In this document: positions 45,152 through 53,226 of the stretch, piece after piece
How positions within the stretch are numbered: the first letter of the stretch is position 1
Layout of the letters: each line of letters starts with the position of its first letter
Assembly: GCA_965248235.1 (NCBI GenBank)
Contig: CBDFIU010000003.1
Span: forward strand, 1,178,001-1,242,000
Direction of reading: 5' to 3'
Length of the DNA stretch: 64,000 nucleotides
Source of the DNA: UBA6623 sp965248235
GTDB lineage: Bacteria; Acidobacteriota; Terriglobia; Bryobacterales; UBA6623
Position numbers and translations under genes: made by a program
The notes under the pieces: model-generated
Databases searched by the model: none
What the model saw: only the letters and a program-made list of their open reading frames with translations
Told to the model about the DNA's origin: nothing

Positions 45152-46243
45152 ATGAACCGGCATCAACTTTACAGCCAGGCATCGAAGGCACGCCGTCGCC
45201 GAAAGATCTCGCCAAGCGTTTGCCTGCTCGCTGTCCTAACGGCCTGGGTCGGTCTTTCCGTGATCGAGGCGCGCGCCGAACTTCGATTCGCCTCCTTAGG
45301 CGATTTCCAGCTCGAGAGCGGCGCAGTCATTCAAGATTGCAAGATCGGCTATCGCACCTTCGGCACGCCGAACGTGGACCGCTCGAACGTCGTCCTGTTC
45401 CCGACCTGGTTTACCGGCCACACGAAAGACCTAGTCCCGTTCATGGCGGCCGACGGCCTGGTCGACACGTCGAAGTACTTCATCGTCGCCGTCGACGCGC
45501 TGGGCAACGGGATTTCTTCCTCGCCTTCGAACAGCGCAAAGCAGCCAAGAGAGGCCTTTCCACGCTTCTCGATCGGCGACATGGTTCGCTCGCAATACAA
45601 GCTGCTGACCGAGGAACTGGGAATCCCGCATCTGCATGCCGTGATGGGAATTTCGATGGGCGGCATGCAGACCTTCGAGTGGATCGTCGCCTATCCGAAA
45701 TTCATGGACCGGGCGATCCCGATCATCGGCTCTCCGCGGCTGGCGGCGTATGACTTGTTGCTGTGGCGCACCGAACTCAATGTGATCGAAGCCGTGCTCG
45801 AAGCCTACCCCGAACCCGCCGAGCAGCGCCGTGTCGCCATGAAGCTGGCCAATGACATTCAGCAGTTAGCCCTCATGTCTCCCAGCCGGTTTAACGCCGA
45901 CGTCTCGCGAGACCAAATCGAGGTGAAGATGGCGATAACCGAGGCCGAAACCATCAAGAAGATGGATGCCTATGACTGGGCAAGCCAGCTGCGAGCGATG
46001 ATCGGCCACGACGTCGCGCGCCGTCTTGGGAGCAAGATCGAGTTAGCCGCCGCCGAGGTGGAAGCCGATGTGCTGGTAATCTCCGCCATCCAGGACCACA
46101 TGGTCACCCCGGAGCCGTCCTTTGATTTTGCCAAGCGCGTGAAGGCCCGCGCTTTCAAGATGGAAAGCGATTGCGGCCACTTGTCTTTTCAGTGCCAAGC
46201 CGACGAAGTCAAAACCGCCGTGCGCGAGTTCTTGGCGGAATAA
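45152..46243 (+). CDS. Alpha/beta hydrolase of the homoserine O-acetyltransferase (MetX) superfamily
   Basis: A 363-residue alpha/beta-fold protein with a likely signal or membrane anchor (VCLLAVLTAWVGLSVIEARA). The MetX-like fold is seen in LGDFQLESGAVIQDCKIGYRT, the nucleophile elbow AVMGISMGGMQTFEWIVAYP (serine), DVLVISAIQDHMVTPEPS (acid) and CGHLSFQCQ (histidine), so the triad is complete. An export signal is atypical for true MetX, so it is more likely an extracytoplasmic hydrolase than a methionine-pathway acyltransferase. ATG 45152 follows GAGGAG. It is probably co-transcribed with the PQQ propeller gene. Confidence 0.8.
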   Translation: MNRHQLYSQASKARRRRKISPSVCLLAVLTAWVGLSVIEARAELRFASLGDFQLESGAVIQDCKIGYRTFGTPNVDRSNVVLFPTWFTGHTKDLVPFMAADGLVDTSKYFIVAVDALGNGISSSPSNSAKQPREAFPRFSIGDMVRSQYKLLTEELGIPHLHAVMGISMGGMQTFEWIVAYPKFMDRAIPIIGSPRLAAYDLLLWRTELNVIEAVLEAYPEPAEQRRVAMKLANDIQQLALMSPSRFNADVSRDQIEVKMAITEAETIKKMDAYDWASQLRAMIGHDVARRLGSKIELAAAEVEADVLVISAIQDHMVTPEPSFDFAKRVKARAFKMESDCGHLSFQCQADEVKTAVREFLAE

Positions 46244-46526
46244 ACGACGCGCCGCCGACTGATAGGCGCACACGAAAAAGGGCCACTCCCGTTCGTTCTC
46301 CGCTCGCCGAATCGCTTTGTTGTCAACATGCGTCGGTCGGGGCGTTTCGGACGTTCGGAAGCCGGCTCCGCCCGAACCCCGAGATTTATCGCACGGCGTC
46401 GCGGATGTCGGATGGTCTCGTACCGCGCCCCCGGACGTTCAACCCCACAAAGCCAAGAGCCCCGGATGAAGCCCGGCACTTCGACGTCTGCTCGGCCCTA
46501 ACATCCGCGCCGGCATCATGATTTCG

Positions 46527-47690
46527 TCAGGCGGTTTTCGCGTTCTCGGCCCGCAATGCCAGCGGAACAAACGGATGCCGCTCGACCGGGTCGATGCCGT
46601 TGAGCAGTTGACGTGTCTGGAAGCTCGCGATAATCAAGTGCGCGTGTTCGAGAGCGGTCTCGGCCTTCGCTTCAAAAGTGGGCAGCCCCGAGTCCGGGAA
46701 ACGCGTCGCCCATCCGTAACGGCCCTCGTAGAAGGCCGGTCGCCCCATTCCCCAGGATTCGAACACGTTCACCGCCAGCTCGACCTGCGATTCATCAAAG
46801 CCTTCGGGAATGCCGCTTTGCTTGAAATACGCTAGGTCCTGGTCCCAGCGGCCGCGGGCCGCCTGGTAAGCCTTGCCGCTGTCGAAATCGCCGGGTTGGG
46901 GACGGGGCCCGAAAACCGCCGAAAATTCCTCCGGGGGTTGGTTGCGGACCGACGACTCAACCGGCTTCCACGGCTCGGGACCGGTAAACGGATTCACTTT
47001 CCACCACTCGCCGCCGAACTTCTCCGGTGCCTGTTGGTAGGTTCCGATGGGCCATTTCCAAGCGTTGGGGACGTCTTGGTAGCGAGGCGTGTTGGGCTGA
47101 AACGTCGACTCCGTCTCCGTCAAGGGCGCCGCGAAGGAAGCGATGGCTTCATCGGAAGTCTCCACTCCCGCGGCGTCCCCGGACTCGCTCGTCGACGGTG
47201 TTTCGGGGGCGGGGTCGGCGGAAATCGCCGGCTCGACGGGATTGTCGGCCGGGGCCGCATCGGCGGCCGGCTCGGGCGTCGGCTCCGCGTCGTTGACGGC
47301 TGGCGGCGTGATCGGCTCGGTGTCTTCGGCGGGCGCCGTCTCGGCCGGCGGTGTTTCCGCGGGCGGTGTTTCAGAGGACGGCGGCTCGGGCGCCGGCGGT
47401 GGGACCTCGATACCTTGTGCGTCTCCGACAAACGGCTTGCCGTTGGCTACTTCGTGGGCGCGCGCCCAGGGCGGCGGTGATGTTCCTTCGCCCGGTTCCC
47501 AATCGAAGCGGGCTGGCGGAGGAAATGCCCGCGCTCTTTGGCCCGCCCGATTCGCGGCTGGCGAGTCCTCGCCCGCGCGAGCGCGTAGAAAGGCGCTGAA
47601 TTGCTCGGCGCGTTCGGCGTCGTCGATTTCGATGCGTTCGGGAATCGGACGGTGCGAAGCGGGTGCGGGAAGCGTGACGGGTTGCGGCAT
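46527..47690 (-). CDS. Unrecognised protein with long Pro/Ala/Glu-rich linker
   Basis: No family recognised. ATG 47690 follows GAGGA and gives 387 residues with no signal peptide or membrane helix. Residues 1-105 are Arg/Pro-rich with a segment IEIDDAERAEQFSAFLRARA; about 110-205 is a low-complexity Pro/Glu/Ala/Thr linker with repeated PPAETPPAETAPAED-like units. The C-terminal 160 residues look folded and tryptophan-rich (VPNAWKWPIGTYQQAPEKF, GEWWKVNPFTGPEPWKPV, ESWGMGRPAFYEGRYGW, EHAHLIIASFQTRQLLNG). It follows another unrecognised gene on the same strand (266 bp apart). Possibly a structural or secreted-apparatus component; this is speculation. Confidence 0.55.
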   Translation of the reverse strand: MPQPVTLPAPASHRPIPERIEIDDAERAEQFSAFLRARAGEDSPAANRAGQRARAFPPPARFDWEPGEGTSPPPWARAHEVANGKPFVGDAQGIEVPPPAPEPPSSETPPAETPPAETAPAEDTEPITPPAVNDAEPTPEPAADAAPADNPVEPAISADPAPETPSTSESGDAAGVETSDEAIASFAAPLTETESTFQPNTPRYQDVPNAWKWPIGTYQQAPEKFGGEWWKVNPFTGPEPWKPVESSVRNQPPEEFSAVFGPRPQPGDFDSGKAYQAARGRWDQDLAYFKQSGIPEGFDESQVELAVNVFESWGMGRPAFYEGRYGWATRFPDSGLPTFEAKAETALEHAHLIIASFQTRQLLNGIDPVERHPFVPLALRAENAKTA

Positions 47691-47956
47691 GGTTGGATAT
47701 TCCTCGAAAGTCGGCGAAGCGTCGCTGGGGTTCGGGCACGCCGCGTGCCATTCAGCGGCAGGGGAGGCCGCGCGGGAAAGCGCTTTTGAATTCGCCAAGT
47801 TAGACGGGCGGTCGAGCCGTGGTGAGAGCCGCCGCCGGCGACGAATTTTCGTCCAGCGACAACTTTTTTTCGCGAATCCGCGGTCGCGCGTCCGGAACGC
47901 CAAGCCGAGAGGGCGGTGATCGTGGCTTTCCCTGTTCGAGTGTGGGCGAGAGTCGA

Positions 47957-48982
47957 CTACTCCACGTCGTAGTAAACAAAATCCCCGGTGTCTCCCCCAA
48001 CCAGAGTGCTCCGGATATCGAAGTGGTTCGTCTTCCCAGACTGGAACAAGTCGCCGATGTGCAACAGAAACCGCAGAGCATCGTAACTGGGGTTGTTTTT
48101 GTCGATATCAAGATCCACGTAATGCGTTCGGTCGGGAAGGTCCTCCGGCGGGATGGCCACGACCGCCTGCATTGAGCTTTCGACGTCCTCCCGATAACTC
48201 TTAAGCTCAAATCTATCGGCCTCGTCATGGGGGATCTTTGCCTTCAAACGTTTATGAGTCGGGTGCATCATCCCATCCTCATTGAAAGTGGTGCTGACCT
48301 TGTTGAAGAATTCAGGCTCGACGGCACAATAGATGCGATCCATCTCACAATGAAATACGTTGCGGACCAGGCGGCGGAGTCGCTCGTCGCGGCTGGGCAC
48401 GGCTTCCAACTTGGCCAGAATATTCAGCAGACAGGCCTTGCGCCGGTCCTGGTGCCGGCGCGTATTCAACCACTCGACGGCCCCCAGTTTGTCGAGCTCT
48501 GACCTGTCGTCTTGGAGAATACGACGCGCCTCGTCGTCAAAGTCATCCACTTCCCGTGTGAGTCGGATCGAACGGGCAGCGGGCTCGGCGTCGAACGTAA
48601 CCGTCTCGGTCCCGGAACCGGGAATGGAAATCGTCCGTCGTGAGTCGATAAGCGCGAGTTCCCCGACCCGCAGGTCCAGCTGGTAGCGGCCCTCGGGCAG
48701 CGGCGCGCCGGCAATGCCCTCGAAGCGAATTCCATCACCGACTTGGGTCATGTCCATGTCGTAACGATTGACCCACCCGTTCCGGTCTTGCGTCCTCTCC
48801 CAGCGGACCTTTGTGCCGGGATCGAGGGGGAACAGGTTGAGAGCAAAGGGCCTTGGGAAAGCGCTGCTCTCGCCATCGAGCACGATGCCTCGTTCGAACA
48901 CCGGCTCGGCATTCGGGAGATAATCCGAGATCGGAATTGGATTTCCCCCGCGTTGGAATTGAATAACGAAACTGCCGGCCAT
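47957..48982 (-). CDS. Unrecognised 341-residue protein
   Basis: No family recognised. The start ATG 48982 has AGGAAG upstream. There is no signal peptide and no membrane segment. The first 140 residues are beta-rich (SFVIQFQRGGNPIPISDYL, EGRYQLDLRVGELALIDSR, ETVTFDAEPAARSIRLTREV). The rest is mainly helical and charged (ARRILQDDRSELDKLGAVEW, ACLLNILAKLEAVPSRDERL, VRNVFHCEMDRIYCAVEPEF), ending with DALRFLLHIGDLFQSGK and DFVYYDVE. The second half could be a cytoplasmic effector or scaffold. Its upstream region is cut by IS copy 3 at 49040, 58 bp before the start codon, so expression may depend on what the element provides. It may pair with the unknown gene downstream. Confidence 0.55.
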   Translation of the reverse strand: MAGSFVIQFQRGGNPIPISDYLPNAEPVFERGIVLDGESSAFPRPFALNLFPLDPGTKVRWERTQDRNGWVNRYDMDMTQVGDGIRFEGIAGAPLPEGRYQLDLRVGELALIDSRRTISIPGSGTETVTFDAEPAARSIRLTREVDDFDDEARRILQDDRSELDKLGAVEWLNTRRHQDRRKACLLNILAKLEAVPSRDERLRRLVRNVFHCEMDRIYCAVEPEFFNKVSTTFNEDGMMHPTHKRLKAKIPHDEADRFELKSYREDVESSMQAVVAIPPEDLPDRTHYVDLDIDKNNPSYDALRFLLHIGDLFQSGKTNHFDIRSTLVGGDTGDFVYYDVE

Positions 48983-49039
48983 AATAACTTCCTATCTGTA
49001 AATCCGATTGTCGTTGATCGCTGCAAGTATATCCGTTAG

Positions 49040-50075
49040 GATGGGTATTTACTTGACTCAGGTATTGGGAAATAGCCCCTACATGTTGTGGTCGTCCGAA
49101 GCGCGTGTCGCGGTGCCTCCGACCAGCGATTTGTAGGGTGCCGGTGGCACGGCGACGGCCTGTTGAACCAGGCGGTAAAAGAGCTTGCCTCGACTTCTGG
49201 ACTTGCGGCGGTTGAAGCGGAAGGCGAATTCGTCGAGGTAGGAGTCGAGATGCTCGTGACTGACCGCTCCTTGATGCGTGCCCAGTATCCAGCGCTTCAC
49301 TAACGACACCACGCGGTGCACCCGGGGGAGCAGTTTCGAGGCGCGCGCCGGTTGCCCCTCCAGGTAGCTCACCTCGTGGCGATAGCCGTCGCCTTCGAGC
49401 GGTTCGTATCCCAGCCAACCGTCGGTATGGACCACGCTGCCGGGTTCGATCGACTCGCCGACGAAGGCCATCAAGCTGTCCCCGGAGGCGTTGGGAATGG
49501 TGCGTATCCGAACCCGCCCGATGCCGGCACCATCTTCCTCGGCCGCTACTACAATCAGCGCCTTAGCGTCGGTTTGGCGACCGCGCACGCCCTCCTCCAA
49601 GCCTCCTAAGTAAGTCTCGTCAACCTCCACGCGCCCGCTGAGCCGATCGCGTCCGGGCCGCACCATGGCGCGCCGGAGCTTATGCAACCAAGTCCAGGCC
49701 GTTTTGTAGCTGCCCAGGCCCAACACCCGCTGCAAGCCCAGCGCGCTCGCCCCGTTCTTCTGGCTCGTGAGCCACCACATGGCTCGAAACCAACTCTGGA
49801 GGGGTTGGCGGGTGTCTTGAAATATTGTGCCCGCCGTTGGAGAAGCTTGATGCCCGCAGCCGGCGCACTCCAGCAGCGCTGTCCGCACCGCCCACGCTTT
49901 GTCGTGCCCGCATCGCGGACAACGAAAACCCTCCGGCCAGCGGAGTTGACACAGATACTCTCGACAGGCCTGCTCGGTGGCGAAACGCGCCTCGAACTCG
50001 GCCAGATTTCGAGGATAATCTTCCATTTCCCCGATCCTACATCTTGTGGTCACCTGAGTCAAGTAAATACCCATC
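49040..50075 (-). mobile_element. IS1595-family insertion sequence, copy 3 (1036 bp, intact)
   Basis: Full-length copy in the opposite orientation to copies 1 and 2, with perfect terminal repeats and an exact 8-bp duplication TCCGTTAG at 49032-49039 and 50076-50083. The last base of the right-hand duplication is also the first base of the remnant copy at 50083, so the element inserted one base into the end of an older copy. Confidence 0.95.
49079..50026 (-). CDS. IS1595-family (ISXO2-like) transposase, copy 3
   Basis: Full-length 315-residue transposase. It ends TRASDDHNM, where the other copies have TRATDDHNM, and has one silent change near its start. Zinc ribbon and catalytic motifs are unchanged, so it should be active. 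ATG at 50026. Confidence 0.95.
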   Translation of the reverse strand: MEDYPRNLAEFEARFATEQACREYLCQLRWPEGFRCPRCGHDKAWAVRTALLECAGCGHQASPTAGTIFQDTRQPLQSWFRAMWWLTSQKNGASALGLQRVLGLGSYKTAWTWLHKLRRAMVRPGRDRLSGRVEVDETYLGGLEEGVRGRQTDAKALIVVAAEEDGAGIGRVRIRTIPNASGDSLMAFVGESIEPGSVVHTDGWLGYEPLEGDGYRHEVSYLEGQPARASKLLPRVHRVVSLVKRWILGTHQGAVSHEHLDSYLDEFAFRFNRRKSRSRGKLFYRLVQQAVAVPPAPYKSLVGGTATRASDDHNM

Positions 50076-50082
50076 TCCGTTA

Positions 50083-50287
50083 GATTGGTATTTACTTGAC
50101 TCAGGTATTGGGAAATAGCCCCTACATGTTGTGGTCGTCCGTAGCGCGTGTCGCGGTGCCTCCGACCAGCGATTTGTAGGGTGCCGGTGGCACGGCGACG
50201 GCCTGTTGAACCAGGCGGTAAAAGAGCTTGCCTCGACTTCTGGACTTGCGGCGGTTGAAGCGGAAGGCGAATTCGTCGAGGTAGGAG
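50083..50287 (-). mobile_element. IS1595-family remnant, copy 4 (205 bp)
   Basis: Only one end survives: the terminal repeat (reading GATTGG, one mismatch) and the last 55 codons of the transposase (50122-50287, ending TRATDDHNM). Identity to copy 3 stops abruptly after GGTAGGAG at 50287, where the sequence passes straight into the truncated yihY gene. The rest of this element and the 3' end of yihY were evidently removed together by a deletion. Confidence 0.92.
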
Positions 50288-50957
50288 ACCAGACATCCCC
50301 CCAACGAATTTCGGTTTCCGGCAATATCTTGAAAATGACGGCAAAAAGCAACGTCATCAAGGTGAACACGATCAGGACCGCGCCGACCTGCAACAGCAGG
50401 CCCGGCACCTCGAAATATTGCCCCAGCAGTTCACCGGCGGCGTGCAGCGCGGCGTTGGCCGACACTGCGGCCGAAAGCAATCCGCCCAAGCTCAGCACCA
50501 TCAAGAAAGTCAACAGCCTGCTCGTGAGGTAACGCTTGACCGCCTTTCTCTTGCCCGGAGGATGCGTGACATTCCAGATGTCGTTGAGGGCGCCGCGCAG
50601 CTCCGCGAACAAAACCGTTGCCCCGAAGAGAAGCACCCCCGCGCCGATCAGTGTTCCCAACGTGCCGGAAAGTTCTCGGTTGGCGCGTTCCCCAACGGAC
50701 AACACGAAGGCCGCGCGACCCGGCCCCATCAGGCCTTCAAGGTAAGCCAGGGTTTCCTGCCGCGCCGCCGATTCGCCGATCATCGCCGAGGCCACCGCGA
50801 TGATCATCAGCAGCGCGGGCGCCATCGAGAAGAGCGCATAGAACGCAAGAGCGGCGGCAAGGCGCGAAACCTTGTCGCGGTGCCAGGCCAGCAAGGCTTC
50901 GAAGATTAAATCCCAGGCCGCCTTCAGGTGCGGCCACCGATCTTCCGACGTATTCAT
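50288..50957 (-). pseudogene. YihY/BrkB family membrane protein, 3' end deleted at IS remnant
   Basis: About 223 codons remain of a family whose members are usually 280-320 aa. From ATG 50957 it reads SRLAAALAFYALFSMAPALL (first helix with the family signature), WNVTHPPGKRKAVKRYLTSR, further helices LLTFLMVLSLGGLLSAAVSA and LLLQVGAVLIVFTLMTLLFA, and FKILPETEIRWGDVW. It is then replaced by element sequence, continuing in frame for about 85 residues of unrelated sequence, including antisense IS sequence. The last membrane helices are missing. The family sits in the inner membrane and was once misannotated as ribonuclease BN; its function is still unclear. Confidence 0.85.
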
Positions 50958-51137
50958 GCGTTTGTCAGTGTAGACCTTTTGCGCGATGGGTTGGTCACGG
51001 ACCGTGTGCGTGGAGAAGTCAGACGCTGAAAATCTCTAAGGCGTCCAACTCCCTCGGCTAAGGTAGAGTGTTGGCGACGCCGGGTTGCGGGTCCCCCGAA
51101 TTCGCCGCTAGATTGAAACTAACGAAAAGAGTTTCTC

Positions 51138-52664
51138 TTGCGAAAACCCCAAGTCTTGAAAATTATCCTCTCCTGTCTCGTTGCCGGCCTCGCCGGTCTC
51201 TCCTGCGGCTCACAAGCTGACGGCGATACCGTCGCCCGCAGTCTCACGCAAGCGCAAACGCCGGACGGCCGCTACATTTCCTGGCAAGAGCACCTCATCG
51301 ACGACGAGAGTCTAGGCGGCGGGGTTCCGATTCGGGGAGGCGACGGTCTCCACATGGCCGACCTCGACCACGACGACATTCTCGACATGATCTCGATTCA
51401 CGGCGAGAGTAGTTATGTTCGCGTGGTCTTCGGTTCCGATGAAGTCGACACCTGGTTTCGCCTATCGCTCGCCGAGGGCGGGGAAGTGCGTCAACCTCTT
51501 GACCTAGCTGTGGGTGATGCCGATGGAGACGGCTTCGACGACGCCGTCGTCGCCTGCGGCGACGGGCATCTCTTGTATCTCGAAAACCCCGGCGGCACCG
51601 TCCGCGGTTTTCGCTGGGGACGAGCCATTCCGTCAGCGACCGCGGGACGGGGTTCTTTCGACCGCGTCTCTTTGGCTGACTTTGACGCCGACGGGCGTCT
51701 GGAAGTTCTCGCGGTCAACGGTGGCGAGGGCCGTGATCCGAACGAGGGCGCTCCCGGCCCCGGGATCTCCTGGTTCACTCTGCCCCCCGACCCGCTCAAT
51801 GGAGACGCCTGGCGAAAAAACGTTCTTCTCCCCGGCGCCCGGGCGGTCAACGCTCGTCCGATCGATCTTGACGGCGACGGAGATCTTGATGTGGTTGCCG
51901 CCCTAAGCGAAGGTTCGCCGCTGGTTTGGTTCGAAAACGAGCTGCTGGAATCGGGCGCCGAGGAAGAAACCGCCGGGGAAGTCGCCTTTTCGGTCCGCGA
52001 ATTGTGGGGCGAGGAAGGCCCGCCGGATCCAAGACCTGACGGCTCGCGATTGGGTTTTGGCGACCTCAATAGCGACGGCCGCGTTGACCTGGTCACCTTG
52101 AGCGCCGGGGACGCCTCGGAGCTTCTGTGGATCGAACAGCCCGCCGATCTTTCACAGCCCTGGGCGATCCATCCGCTCGGCAGGATCTCGCCCGATCGCG
52201 CGGCGGATTTCGGAATCGCCGACATCAACGGCGACGAGAGGCTCGACGTCATCGTCGGCGGTCGAGGGGGAAAGAGTGCCGCTGAAGGCGACGCGAATGA
52301 AGACGAAGCGGACGTCTCGGTCGCCGATCCCGCCGGTCGCATCGCTTGGTTCGAGAACCCGGGCGAAGCCGCGCAAGTCTGGACACGTCACGACATTTCC
52401 CGACGAGCCGGTGCTTCTTATGCGGGCTTTGTTTCTCACGATATCGATCAAGACGGCGATGTCGATTTCTTTGTGACGCGCGGCGGGAGCGCCAAATTTG
52501 ACGGGCTGATCTGGTTGCAACAGCTCCATTCCGGTGCTCCGGCGATGCAGTTCACGCCCGGCCGCGAAGAGGGCGACAAGCCGCTCGCTTTGCCGCCCCA
52601 AACCGAGCCGCGCACGTCTCAGCAAGCGGTATCAGATGAGGCCGTTCAGCACCAAGGAAGGTAG
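51138..52664 (+). CDS. FG-GAP/VCBS-repeat lipoprotein, second copy type
   Basis: A 508-residue secreted lipoprotein from TTG 51138 (AAAGAG upstream), with lipobox LVAGLAGLSC. Calcium-loop repeats DLDHDDILDMIS, DADGDGFDDAVVA, DFDADGRLEVLAV, DLDGDGDLDVVAAL, DLNSDGRVDLVTL, DINGDERLDVIVG and DIDQDGDVDFFVT form a seven-bladed propeller. The WFENPGEAAQVWTRHDISR and YLENPGG motifs match the protein at 31414, so the two are distant paralogues. No enzymatic motif was recognised. It is divergent from the truncated yihY gene. Confidence 0.8.
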   Translation: MRKPQVLKIILSCLVAGLAGLSCGSQADGDTVARSLTQAQTPDGRYISWQEHLIDDESLGGGVPIRGGDGLHMADLDHDDILDMISIHGESSYVRVVFGSDEVDTWFRLSLAEGGEVRQPLDLAVGDADGDGFDDAVVACGDGHLLYLENPGGTVRGFRWGRAIPSATAGRGSFDRVSLADFDADGRLEVLAVNGGEGRDPNEGAPGPGISWFTLPPDPLNGDAWRKNVLLPGARAVNARPIDLDGDGDLDVVAALSEGSPLVWFENELLESGAEEETAGEVAFSVRELWGEEGPPDPRPDGSRLGFGDLNSDGRVDLVTLSAGDASELLWIEQPADLSQPWAIHPLGRISPDRAADFGIADINGDERLDVIVGGRGGKSAAEGDANEDEADVSVADPAGRIAWFENPGEAAQVWTRHDISRRAGASYAGFVSHDIDQDGDVDFFVTRGGSAKFDGLIWLQQLHSGAPAMQFTPGREEGDKPLALPPQTEPRTSQQAVSDEAVQHQGR

Positions 52665-53168
52665 CAGGAGCAACGGTTCGACGCAACCCGGCCAATCGGA
52701 ACGTGACAGGATGAACCCCGCGGATTCACGGGCACAACAAAGGTGGGAACATACGAGGGGAAGGTAGCGACCGCTACTCCTCGGTTTTCTGATGTCCAAA
52801 GCGCTTTGCGCGCCGTAAGCCCGGTTCCCGGTCGGGGAACGCTGGGACTCTCTTTGACGACTCAGTGTGTGCTTTCCGGATCATCCCGGAGAAGCAAACA
52901 AACCCTCGGCGAAAGCGGCCGCCTTTGTATAACCGGCGGTTCGATCATTAACCTCCTTACCTTTTATTTTCGGGCCCTTGCGAGCCCTTCGGAAGTCTCC
53001 TTCCATTTGTATTTATACACCTAAATCGGAGCCTTGTCAAAGGAAAAACAGCATCAAAGTTAACGTATAAAAAATGAGGCGTAAGCACCACGCCCAAGAG
53101 GTGGCGTCGGTTTACGGTACGCCCTCGATTGAATGCCCACCCCCGACCAACTTTTCTGCTTGAAAAGT
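52665..53168. other. Long non-coding region upstream of the mutasome genes
   Basis: About 500 bp with no recognisable protein gene. From about 52960 to 53080 the composition is clearly more AT-rich than the rest of the window. A GGGCCC-type hairpin lies near 52970 and a CCACGCCC/GGTGGCG hairpin near 53090-53110, neither with a T-run. The sequence was read for tmRNA, 6S and RNase P cores without success. It may hold an unrecognised small RNA or the regulatory region of the imu genes. Confidence 0.4.
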
Positions 53169-53197
53169 TTGCATCCGGGCCTCAATCTTGGCATAAT
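53169..53197 (+). promoter_or_regulatory. Candidate sigma-70-type promoter for imuA
   Basis: TTGCAT and CATAAT are separated by 17 bases, ending 14 bp before the AAGGAG ribosome site at 53212. The match is moderate, but it is the best in the AT-richer stretch upstream. No GAAC/GTTC-type or CTGT/ACAG-type LexA palindrome overlaps it. Confidence 0.35.
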
Positions 53198-53226
53198 GCT
53201 TAGGCGAACAAAAGGAGAATACACTA

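Noticed and set aside
47143..47919. Plus-strand Gly/Ser/Ala-rich open frame opposite the 387-residue gene
   Set aside because: It mirrors the Pro/Glu/Ala linker of the minus-strand gene; its start has no ribosome site.
52665..53168. tmRNA, 6S or other known structured RNA
   Set aside because: No tmRNA ends, no 6S-like long bulged hairpin and no RNase P core motifs could be read.
53000..53226. LexA/SOS box before imuA
   Set aside because: No palindromic GAAC-N4-GTTC or CTGT-N8-ACAG site was seen; the single GAAC half-site at 53206 has no partner.
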